Positions 19,356-27,738 of a stretch of 64,000 bases of DNA are shown piece by piece (the stretch's first letter is position 1; the number at the start of each line of letters is the position of its first letter). The stretch lies in assembly GCA_031446165.1 (NCBI GenBank), contig CP132905.1, forward strand, positions 558,001 through 622,000, given 5' to 3'. Under the pieces are notes generated by a model. That model was given only the letters and a program-made list of their open reading frames with translations. It searched no databases and had not been told where the DNA came from. The position numbers and the translations under genes were made by a program. The stretch comes from Arsenophonus sp031446165. Lineage in GTDB: Bacteria; Pseudomonadota; Gammaproteobacteria; Enterobacterales; Enterobacteriaceae.

Positions 19356-19591
19356 TCTACTTTCCATTAAATTTTTAATTCTTATTTGCTTTTTTACACA
19401 CAAAATAAAGTTTACTGCTTAATTATGGAGGGTTAATTGTCTTATAATTTTCTATATTTTTTGATATTATTTTTTTAATTACTTCATTCCTGGTAAAAAA
19501 AAACAGGAAAAATATTTAACGTATGTTCATTTACAACTTTATATAATTTTGATACTGGTGATGCTTATAAGAAATTATTGACTTCATTAGA

Positions 19592-20410
19592 CTATCTTCC
19601 TAATAACAATAAAAGATAACGCAATCTTTGTAAATCTGCACGTGGTCTTGCGCGAACAATCATATAAGCACGATGAAAATCATGTTTTACAGAAGAAACA
19701 ATGGCTACTGGATAACCTTCTGGAAATCGACCTCCTAACCCAGAAGTCACTATCATATCGCCAATTCGTATATCAGTATTATCAGGGACCGGTTCAAGTT
19801 TAAGATCATCACTACATCCTGCACCTGTCGCAATTACTCGAATATCATTACGCAATATTTGTATAGGTAATGCATGAGTAATATCGCAAATTAATAAAAC
19901 ACGGCTATTAAATTGACTAACTGAAATTACTTGCCCTACAACACCTTTATCACTAATTACAGGTTGTCCTTCATAAACATCATCGTATGAACCTTTATCA
20001 ATCATAATTTGATCTCGATAAGGAGTATGCAAAACAGATAATACTTGAGTTACCATCATATTTTCACGTTGAAGTAAAGGAGAACCTAAAAGTGTACGTA
20101 ATTTAGAATTTTCTTGTTGAAGTTGTTCAAGTAATAAATTATCTGCTTTTTTAAGTAATATTTCTTTTTTCAATGTATGATTTTCAAATAGAAGTTGTTT
20201 TTTTTGTTTAAATGTATCTGAAATATTATCAAGAAATTCTCGTGGAGAATTAATTATAAAATATAATGGAGTAAGTGTTATTTCTAAATAACCACGAACT
20301 TTATTAAAAATATTAAAATTACGATCACAAAAAAATAGCATAGTTGCAAAAAAAAATGCAATAATAATACGAAATTCTATTGATGGTCCTCTAATAAATA
20401 TTGGTTTCAT
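19592..20410 (-). CDS. mreC: Rod-shape-determining protein MreC
   Basis: Bitopic inner-membrane protein whose periplasmic beta-domains scaffold PBP2/RodA during cell elongation. Starting at MKPIFIRGPS (ATG at 20410, matching the family start; an upstream TTG would add 8 unrelated residues) it has 272 residues. A transmembrane helix at about 13-32 is followed by a coiled coil (about 65-105, ENHTLKKEILLKK...QQENSKLRTLLGSP) and the beta domains with VTSGLGGRFPEGYP. It ends right after RLRYLLLLLG, lacking the roughly 95-residue low-complexity tail of the 367-residue E. coli protein. Confidence 0.95.
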   Translation of the reverse strand: MKPIFIRGPSIEFRIIIAFFFATMLFFCDRNFNIFNKVRGYLEITLTPLYFIINSPREFLDNISDTFKQKKQLLFENHTLKKEILLKKADNLLLEQLQQENSKLRTLLGSPLLQRENMMVTQVLSVLHTPYRDQIMIDKGSYDDVYEGQPVISDKGVVGQVISVSQFNSRVLLICDITHALPIQILRNDIRVIATGAGCSDDLKLEPVPDNTDIRIGDMIVTSGLGGRFPEGYPVAIVSSVKHDFHRAYMIVRARPRADLQRLRYLLLLLGR

Positions 20411-20508
20411 TAGTTTTATAAAAATAAAAATCAATATTAAAAAATAAAAAAAATATAAGTTACTATAAATCAGCGTTTCTTTAAATTAAATTATATTTTA
20501 AATTATCA

Positions 20509-21549
20509 TTAATCATCACTAAATAAATCACCACCATGCATATCAATCATTTCTAATGCTTTACCACCACCACGTGCAACACAAGTTAATGGATCTTCTG
20601 CAAGAATAACAGGAATGCCTGTTTCTTCTATCAACAAAAGATCAAGATTACGTAATAATGCACCACCACCAGTTAGAACCATACCCCGTTCGGAAATATC
20701 AGAAGCTAATTCTGGTGGACATTGTTCTAATGCTAACATCACAGCACTTACAATACCACTTAAAGGTTCTTGAAATGCTTCAAGAATTTCATTTGAATTA
20801 AGAGTAAAACCACGAGGTACTCCTTCAGCTAAATTTCTTCCACGTACTTCAATTTCAATTTTATCTATTGCATAAGCCGAACCAATTGCATGTTTTATAC
20901 GTTCAGCAGTTGCTTCACCTATTAATGAACCATAATTACGACGCACATAATTAATGATTGCTTCATCAAATCTATCACCTCCAATACGTACAGATGCTGA
21001 ATAAACAACACCATTTAATGAAATAACGGCTACTTCTGTAGTACCCCCCCCAATATCAATAATCATAGAACCCGTTGCTTCTGAAACAGGTAAACCAGCG
21101 CCAATTGCTGCTGACATTGGTTCCTCGATCAAAAAAACTTCTCTTGCACCTGCACTGAGTGCTGATTCTCTTATTGCACGTCGTTCTACTTGAGTAGCTC
21201 CAACAGGCACACAGACCAAAACACGAGGACTTGGTCGCATAAAACTATTACTATGCACTTGTTTTATAAAATACTGCAACATTTTTTCAGTAATATAAAA
21301 ATCAGCAATTACCCCATCTTTCATTGGCCGGATAGCTGCAATATTACCTGGTGTACGACCAAGCATCTGTTTTGCTTCATAACCTACTGCAGCAACACTT
21401 TTAGATGAACCTACTCGATCTTGACGAATAGCAACCACTGATGGTTCATTTAATACAATACCTTGTCCTCTAACATAAATAAGAGTATTTGCAGTACCTA
21501 AATCAATAGATAAATCATTTGAAAACATACCTCGAATTTTTTTTAACAT
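20509..21549 (-). CDS. mreB: Rod-shape-determining actin homologue MreB
   Basis: Bacterial actin that forms membrane-bound filaments and directs lateral wall synthesis. The 346 residues (347 in E. coli) start MLKKIRGMFSNDLSIDLGTANTLIY with the phosphate-1 loop DLGTANT; IDIGGGTTEVAVIS is phosphate-2 and VLTGGGALLRNLD the adenosine motif. It is the first gene of the leftward mreBCD operon, so its promoter lies in the gap to the right. Retention of the whole MreBCD set predicts rod-like or elongated cells. Confidence 0.98.
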   Translation of the reverse strand: MLKKIRGMFSNDLSIDLGTANTLIYVRGQGIVLNEPSVVAIRQDRVGSSKSVAAVGYEAKQMLGRTPGNIAAIRPMKDGVIADFYITEKMLQYFIKQVHSNSFMRPSPRVLVCVPVGATQVERRAIRESALSAGAREVFLIEEPMSAAIGAGLPVSEATGSMIIDIGGGTTEVAVISLNGVVYSASVRIGGDRFDEAIINYVRRNYGSLIGEATAERIKHAIGSAYAIDKIEIEVRGRNLAEGVPRGFTLNSNEILEAFQEPLSGIVSAVMLALEQCPPELASDISERGMVLTGGGALLRNLDLLLIEETGIPVILAEDPLTCVARGGGKALEMIDMHGGDLFSDD

Positions 21550-21858
21550 AATAAAAAATAATCCTAAAAATAAAAAATATATTCAGATATCTCCACGTTA
21601 TCAAGCATGTCAAACTGCGACAAGCATTAATTTTAAGCATGTATTTATTACTTTTATACAAATATCTAAATCTTAGATAATATCAAAAAAAAATTTAATT
21701 TTTTTTACATACAAAAGATTATCAATAACAATTCTATATTATCAACAAATATAACCTTCTAATTATAACACATTTATGTAAATTTTTTATATAAAAAACA
21801 TATAGTTGCGAGTAAAATAATGATGGAAATTTATTTAAATGCATTGAATTTAAATTAT

Positions 21859-21880
21859 TTTAAGATAACTTTAAGATAAC
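21859..21880. repeat. 11-bp tandem duplication
   Basis: Two exact adjacent copies of tttaagataac in the non-coding region upstream of mreB. Confidence 0.8.
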
Positions 21881-22036
21881 ATTACTTAAAAGTTATTAAT
21901 CTTTATTTAAAAACATAAAAACTGAAACTCAAATTGTCATATAAATTAAAACTTACAATTACAAATAACATAATAACAATAGCATATATTTATAAAAATA
22001 AAAATTATTACTCATAATGAGTGATATATCTTACTT

Positions 22037-22073
22037 AATAAATAAATTTATGAAATAAATAAATTTATGAAAT
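22037..22073. repeat. 17-bp tandem duplication
   Basis: Slightly more than two copies of a 17-base unit containing aaataaatttatgaaat, in the mreB-aroQ gap. Confidence 0.8.
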
Positions 22074-22671
22074 ATTATTATGTTTTTAATTTTCTATTAT
22101 TTTTTAAATAAATACTTTATTTTTATTAAAAATAATTGTTCAATAAAAAAAATTCTATTTAATAAAAAGTTATATAAAAAAATTAAAAAAATTCATTAAA
22201 ACAAAAACAGTTATTTTTTTTATATTTTACTAAATAACCAGTATTATAACTATTATAGAATATAACGATATTTAAAAACCGAAATTAATAATCTTAATTT
22301 TTTATTTAATATTTTTTATTAACATTAGCTCACAATATATCAAAAATTGGTAATATTTATATCAATACATAAATTTTATAACTTTTATAATGTGATAATA
22401 AACAAATTTTTAAATTTTATAAAATATTTTACCAATAAAATTTAAAAAATAAATGATAGCATTCTTATTTAACTTGCTAATTTAACTTATTAAAAAACCT
22501 TAATAATTTTATTATTTTTAATTTGATATACTATTATCATCTTTCTTTTTAAGAAATATGTATTATCTCACTTTTTTTCTTACAAAGAATAATTTTCATT
22601 CATAAAAAATAGTGATAAATTATCAATAATTGTATATTAAATTTATTCAAAAATCACCTGGAGCTATAAAA

Positions 22672-23139
22672 ATGGTACATAATTTTCATATTCTAATATT
22701 AAATGGCCCTAATTTAAATATGATAGGAAAAAGAGAAATATTATTATATGGCAATATTACATTACAAGATATCATAAAACAAACTTTCAAAAAAGCAAAA
22801 AAATTAGGTATAAAATTAACCCATTTTCAATCCAATGCTGAACATAAACTTATTGATACAATTCATCATGCTAAAAAAACAGTCGATTTTATAATAATAA
22901 ATCCAGCAGGGTTTACTCATACGAGTATTGCATTAAGAGATGCTCTTCTAAGCATTGCAATTCCTTTTTATGAAATTCACATTACAAATATTTATTCGCG
23001 GGAAAAATTCAGACATCATTCTTATTTTTCTGATATCGCGAAAGGTCTTATTTGCGGATTTCATGCTGACGGGTATATTTTTGCATTAGAATCTGCAGTC
23101 AAATTCTTATTAAAAACCCATAACATAAAAGACGATTAA
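22672..23139 (+). CDS. aroQ: Type II 3-dehydroquinate dehydratase AroQ
   Basis: Dehydrates 3-dehydroquinate to 3-dehydroshikimate (shikimate pathway). The small dodecameric type II enzyme is used by Yersinia, Serratia and similar genera, whereas E. coli K-12 uses the unrelated AroD. The ATG at 22672 has a good GGAG 8 bases upstream and gives 155 residues. Catalytic residues are visible: R21 and Y26 in REILLYGN, N77 in NPAGFTHTS, H103 in FYEIHITN and R114 in REKFRHHSY. It directly precedes accB, as in Yersinia-type genomes, arguing for a non-Escherichia ancestor. Confidence 0.96.
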   Translation: MVHNFHILILNGPNLNMIGKREILLYGNITLQDIIKQTFKKAKKLGIKLTHFQSNAEHKLIDTIHHAKKTVDFIIINPAGFTHTSIALRDALLSIAIPFYEIHITNIYSREKFRHHSYFSDIAKGLICGFHADGYIFALESAVKFLLKTHNIKDD

Positions 23140-23262
23140 CAAAAACATAATATTTTTATACATCTTTTAAATGATAACAATTTAATTTTTAAAGTAAAAT
23201 TTATCTTACTGCTAACATAGAAACAACAATAACTTAATAGAAACTATAGATGGAATTAATGT

Positions 23263-23736
23263 ATGGATATTCGTAAAATCAAAAAATTGATTGAACTTGT
23301 TGAAGAATCTGATATCTCAGAAATAGAAATCTCAGAAGGTGAAGAATCAGTTCGTATCAGTCGTAAAATTATAAAACATTCACAAGAAAAATATATGGAA
23401 AAATTAATTACACATCCACCAATTTCAACAAATATGATTACACCTAATCAAACTTTACCAAAAAAAACAGAAAAAATCAATGAAAAAAAAGTAGAAATTA
23501 CTGGTCATATTCTTCGTTCTCCAATGGTTGGCACATTTTATAGATCTCCAACTCCACAAACAAAACCATTCATTGAAATTGGACAAATAGTTAATATAGG
23601 TGATCCTTTATGTATTGTAGAAGCCATGAAAATGATGCATAAAATTGAAACTGATAAATCAGGTGTAGTAAAAGCAATTCTTGTAAAGAATGGGGAAGCT
23701 GTTGAATTTGATGAACCATTAATTATCATCGAATAA
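23263..23736 (+). CDS. accB: Biotin carboxyl carrier protein of acetyl-CoA carboxylase
   Basis: Carries biotin between the biotin carboxylase (AccC) and carboxyltransferase (AccA/AccD) for malonyl-CoA synthesis. The 157 residues (156 in E. coli) have an N-terminal helical region, a lysine/proline-rich linker (about 45-80) and a C-terminal biotinyl domain. The biotinylation motif EAMKM has its lysine at 123, and the thumb lies in SPMVGTFYRSPTPQ. Its TAA overlaps an ATG and lies 11 bases before the true accC start, indicating translational coupling. Confidence 0.97.
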   Translation: MDIRKIKKLIELVEESDISEIEISEGEESVRISRKIIKHSQEKYMEKLITHPPISTNMITPNQTLPKKTEKINEKKVEITGHILRSPMVGTFYRSPTPQTKPFIEIGQIVNIGDPLCIVEAMKMMHKIETDKSGVVKAILVKNGEAVEFDEPLIIIE

Positions 23737-23747
23737 TGAGGCATTTT

Positions 23748-25079
23748 ATGCTTAAAAAAATTGTTATTGCTAACCGTGGTGAAATTGCTTTACGTATTTT
23801 ACGTGCCTGCAAAGAATTAAAAATACAAACTGTTGCAGTGCATTCTGTAGCTGACCGTAATTTAAAACATGTATTACTTGCTGATGAAACTGTTTGTATA
23901 GGCCCTGCTGCATCAGCTGAAAGCTATCTTAACATTCCTGCAATAATTTCTGCTGCAGAAATCACCGATGCAGAAGCTATTCATCCCGGCTATGGTTTTT
24001 TATCTGAAAATGCTGATTTTGCTGAAAAAGTAGAATGTTCTGGTTTCATATTTATTGGGCCACGAGCAGATACTATTCGTCTTATGGGTGATAAATTATC
24101 TGCCATTAAAGTTATGAAAAAAGCAGGTATTCCTTGTATTCCTGGTTCTAATGGACCTTTAGGAAAAAATATAAAAATTAATAAAAATATTACTCGAAAA
24201 ATTGGTTATCCTATAATCATTAAAGCATCAGCTGGAGGTGGCGGGCGTGGTATGCGTATTGTGCGTAATGAAAATGAACTAGAACAAGCAATTATATTAA
24301 CACAAGCTGAATCTAAAATAGCTTTTAATAACAGTATGGTTTATATAGAAAAATTCTTACAAAATCCACGACATATTGAAATTCAAGTACTTGCTGATGG
24401 GCAAGGTAATGCAATTTATTTATCAGAACGTGATTGTTCAATGCAACGTCGTCATCAAAAAGTAATTGAAGAAGCTCCTGCACCAGATATCCAAATAGAT
24501 ATTAAAAAAAATATTAGCGAATGTTGTGTGAAAGCTTGTCTTGATATTGATTATCGTGGTGCTGGAACATTTGAATTTTTATATGAAAATAAAGAGTTTT
24601 ACTTTATTGAAATGAATACTAGAATTCAAGTTGAACATACTATTACTGAAATGATTACAGGTGTTGATCTTATTAAAGAACAAATAAGAATTGCTTCTGG
24701 ATTACCATTATCTATAAAGCAAAAAGATATTAAAATTCATGGACATTCAATAGAATGTCGCATTAATGCAGAAGATGCAAAAACCTTTTTACCAAGCCCA
24801 GGTAAAATTATTCGATTACATATTCCTGGTGGATTAGGTATACGCTGGGAATCACATATTTATGCAGGTTATACAGTACCACCTTATTATGATTCTATGA
24901 TTGGAAAATTAATTACTTATGGTGAAAATCGTGAAATTGCTATTCTACGTATGAAAAATGCTTTATCTGAATTAATAATTCATGGCATTAAAACTAACAT
25001 AGAAGCACAACAAAAAATTATGAATGATAACAACTTTTTAAAAGGTGGTACTAATATTCATTATTTAGAAAATCAATAA
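23748..25079 (+). CDS. accC: Biotin carboxylase subunit of acetyl-CoA carboxylase
   Basis: ATP-grasp enzyme that carboxylates the biotin on AccB. I chose the ATG at 23748 (MLKKIVIANRGEIALRILRACK), which matches the family and has GAGG 8 bases upstream. An ATG at 23736, overlapping the accB stop codon, would add four residues. Length is 443 (449 in E. coli). Clear motifs are the glycine-rich ASAGGGGRGMRIV loop, HIEIQVLADGQGN, ERDCSMQRRHQK and EMNTRIQVEH. AccA is encoded in this window too; accD must lie elsewhere. Confidence 0.98.
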   Translation: MLKKIVIANRGEIALRILRACKELKIQTVAVHSVADRNLKHVLLADETVCIGPAASAESYLNIPAIISAAEITDAEAIHPGYGFLSENADFAEKVECSGFIFIGPRADTIRLMGDKLSAIKVMKKAGIPCIPGSNGPLGKNIKINKNITRKIGYPIIIKASAGGGGRGMRIVRNENELEQAIILTQAESKIAFNNSMVYIEKFLQNPRHIEIQVLADGQGNAIYLSERDCSMQRRHQKVIEEAPAPDIQIDIKKNISECCVKACLDIDYRGAGTFEFLYENKEFYFIEMNTRIQVEHTITEMITGVDLIKEQIRIASGLPLSIKQKDIKIHGHSIECRINAEDAKTFLPSPGKIIRLHIPGGLGIRWESHIYAGYTVPPYYDSMIGKLITYGENREIAILRMKNALSELIIHGIKTNIEAQQKIMNDNNFLKGGTNIHYLENQ

Positions 25080-26528
25080 TTTTACATTAATATATTTTTT
25101 AAGTTTATTTGGTATATTTCTATAAAATTAAAGAAAAATGCGTGACTATTCTTTTTTCTTAAAACACTTTTAATGCACCTGTGAATTTACATTTTAAAAA
25201 TATTTAAAGTATTAAAATGAACATTTAACAACATAAAATAAAAATAGAAATTTTTATCATGCCTATTTCAACATGCTTAGTATAAAAAATATAAGCTTAA
25301 ATAAAAACATGTTTTATGTACTTTTAAGAAATCAAACTACAAATAAAATTTAGATAATTACTCAAAATATTTTATATTTATTAAATATAAATATTAAATT
25401 AAAGATTTAAAGTATTTCCAGATTTCTCTAATGTTTCCTGATAAAATCGTGTTCGGTAGTAAATTAATTTTTTAATAAAAAATTTACTAACCTAGTAATT
25501 ATTTAAAATAAAAGTAATCAAAGCATTTTTTGAAATTATTCTTATAAAAATCATGCAAACATTATTTTTGACGGTAATAAATTTATAATTTTTTTTGTAA
25601 AATAAAACAAATTGAAAATTTTATTTCTTTTATAAAATATTTATTATATTTAACGTAAAAATACTTTTTGTATATACCATGGTATATACAAAACACAAAA
25701 AATATCTTTTTCAGTATAATTTTAATGAAAATTACTTTAATAAAATACATGCTACCTGAATAAATTAATAATTAAATACCATGAATTTTATTTTTATCTT
25801 AAACTTTATTTCTGGCTCGAAAAATGGTATAGTAACTTCAAAATAAGAAAAAATTATGTACTTATATACACAATAATTTTTTATAAAAAATTATTTTTTG
25901 AATCAAAAATATATTTTTTAGCTATGTAATATAACATATTGCTATAATATATATAAATAAAATAAGAGATTTTTTTAAAAAAAATCTCATTTTTTTATAT
26001 AGATAAAAATTACACTTTTATTAAAAATTTTATTTACTTAAATGTCAAATAAAGTATTTTTTTATGTATCAAGTTTTTAAAAAATATAAAAATAATTTGT
26101 AACTCAAAAATAATAATGCTATTACAATATATTAATAAAACTTTTTTTTAGAATTTATAATTATGATAAAAAATCACTAAAAACATTTATGAATACATCC
26201 ACAATTATTTTTCTTATAAAATTATTAAAAATGATCAATATAAACAGGATCTATATAAGAATATATAATTAGTTTTAAAACAAAAATAAACAATGACAAC
26301 ACCTTTTTTTATAAAGGAACTTAATACAAAATAATATTTTTATACAAAAAAAATAAAAAACATTATAGAATATACTATTTACAAATACATTTAAAAAAAT
26401 AAAACAAAAACATCACTAAAAAAATTATCAAATAGTTCGCAAAAAAATACATTAACAAATATTTCAATATACTGATATTTATATATTATAAATATTTTTC
26501 TATATAAAATTTTAACAGAACAAGAATC
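25080..26528. other. gene desert between accC and fis (panF, prmA, dusB slot)
   Basis: E. coli has yhdT, panF, prmA and dusB between accC and fis. None is recognisable in these 1.45 kb; in particular I saw no PrmA GTGTHPTT-type or DusB NMGCP motif. The region holds one striking perfect palindrome at 25666-25693. The fis promoter must lie near its right end, since dusB, with which fis is normally co-transcribed, is absent. Confidence 0.6.
25666..25693. repeat. 28-bp perfect palindrome
   Basis: A perfectly self-complementary sequence centred on CCATGG: 14 bases on each arm (TTTTGTATATACCA and its complement). It lies in the accC-fis desert about 590 bp after accC and 835 bp before fis. It could be an eroded operator, a hairpin, or chance. 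Confidence 0.85.
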
Positions 26529-26828
26529 ATGTTAGAACAATACAAAAAAAATAATTTATTAACAATATTAAATACAAAAAATTTCAAAAACAATAAAAAT
26601 CAAAAACCATTAAGTGATTTAGTTAAACAAGCGCTTCACAATTATTTTTCTCAACTGAATAATCAAAATGTAAACGACTTATACAAATTAGTGTTGTCTG
26701 AAGTAGAAAAACCATTATTAGACATAGTAATGAAATATTCTAAAGGGAACCAAACAAAAGCTGCATTAATATTAAGTATCAATCGGGGGACATTACGTAA
26801 AAAATTAAAAAAATATGGTATGAATTAA
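26529..26828 (+). CDS. fis: DNA-binding protein Fis
   Basis: Nucleoid-associated homodimer that bends DNA, activates stable-RNA promoters and stimulates recombination. The 99 residues (98 in E. coli) have a diverged N-terminus. From QKPLSDLVKQAL onward the core is nearly identical to E. coli, ending in the helix-turn-helix GNQTKAALILSINRGTLRKKLKKYGMN region. Normally fis is the second gene of dusB-fis; here dusB is gone and fis stands alone. It is convergent with rpoH, 52 bases away, a neighbour it does not have in E. coli. Confidence 0.97.
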   Translation: MLEQYKKNNLLTILNTKNFKNNKNQKPLSDLVKQALHNYFSQLNNQNVNDLYKLVLSEVEKPLLDIVMKYSKGNQTKAALILSINRGTLRKKLKKYGMN

Positions 26829-26880
26829 TAAATATATGAAAATATGAAAAGAAACACAAGATCATAAAAACATGCTTTTT

Positions 26881-27738
26881 CTAAGATTCTAAAATTAATC
26901 GAATTTTTTTCATTGCATTTTTTTCTAATTGTCGTATACGTTCAGCAGATACACTATATTTATCTGCTAAATCTTGCAAAGTAATTTTGTTTTCTTCATC
27001 AAGCCATCGTGTACGAATAATATTCTGACTACGTTGATCTAGAGTACTCAATGCCTGCATTAATTTATCAGTAGCATAATTTTCCCAATTATCTTCTTCA
27101 ATACTACCAGCAAAATTAGATGATTTATCTTGTAAATACAAAGCAGGTGCAAAAATAGCGTGCTCAGCATTATCATTCTCATTATTTATATCTAACGTCA
27201 TATCTTGTGCAGACATTCTTGATTCCATTTCACGAACATCTTTACTGCTCACTCCTAATTCTCGTGCAAGTATATTAACTTCATTCTGATTAAACCAACC
27301 AATTCTTGTTTTATTTTTACGCAAATTAAAAAATAGTTTACGTTGTGCTTTAGTGGTTGCTACTTTAACTATCCGCCAATTACGTAGTACATATTCATGA
27401 ATTTCAGCTTTAATCCAATGAATAACAAAGGAAACTAGCCGCACACCAATATCTGGATTAAATCGACGAACAGCTTTCATTAATCCAATATTACCTTCTT
27501 GAATAAGATCTGCTTGAGGCAAACCATAACCAGAATAATTGCGTGCTATATGGATTACAAATCGTAAATGAGAAAGTATGAGTTGTTTAGCTGCATTTAA
27601 ATCACCATAATAATACAGTTGTTTAGCATATTTTTGTTCTTCTGCTGCTGTTAATATAGGATAAGCGTTAGCTAACCTTACATAAGCTTCAATACTACCT
27701 TGTGGAATTAATGCAAATGATTGTATATCTTTTGTCAT
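26881..27738 (-). CDS. rpoH: RNA polymerase heat-shock sigma factor RpoH (sigma-32)
   Basis: Directs RNA polymerase to chaperone and protease genes. The 285 residues (284 in E. coli) contain region 2 (LPQADLIQEGNIGLMKAVRRF), the sigma-32-specific RpoH box (QRKLFFNLRKNKTRIGWFNQ) and the region 4.2 helix-turn-helix (LQDLADKYSVSAERIRQLE). A good Shine-Dalgarno (AGAGGAT) precedes the ATG by about 7 bases. In E. coli the genes upstream on this strand are ftsX, ftsE and ftsY. Here a 2.6-kb desert takes their place. Confidence 0.98.
   Translation of the reverse strand: MTKDIQSFALIPQGSIEAYVRLANAYPILTAAEEQKYAKQLYYYGDLNAAKQLILSHLRFVIHIARNYSGYGLPQADLIQEGNIGLMKAVRRFNPDIGVRLVSFVIHWIKAEIHEYVLRNWRIVKVATTKAQRKLFFNLRKNKTRIGWFNQNEVNILARELGVSSKDVREMESRMSAQDMTLDINNENDNAEHAIFAPALYLQDKSSNFAGSIEEDNWENYATDKLMQALSTLDQRSQNIIRTRWLDEENKITLQDLADKYSVSAERIRQLEKNAMKKIRLILES

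Larger units (their letters stand above)
21550..22671. other. desert between divergent mreB and aroQ (csrD/yhdH slot)
   Basis: E. coli has csrD and yhdH here, together about 3 kb. Only about 1.1 kb of A/T-rich sequence separates mreB from aroQ, with no readable remnant. Two small tandem duplications lie in it. It must contain the mreB and aroQ/acc promoters. Confidence 0.6.
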
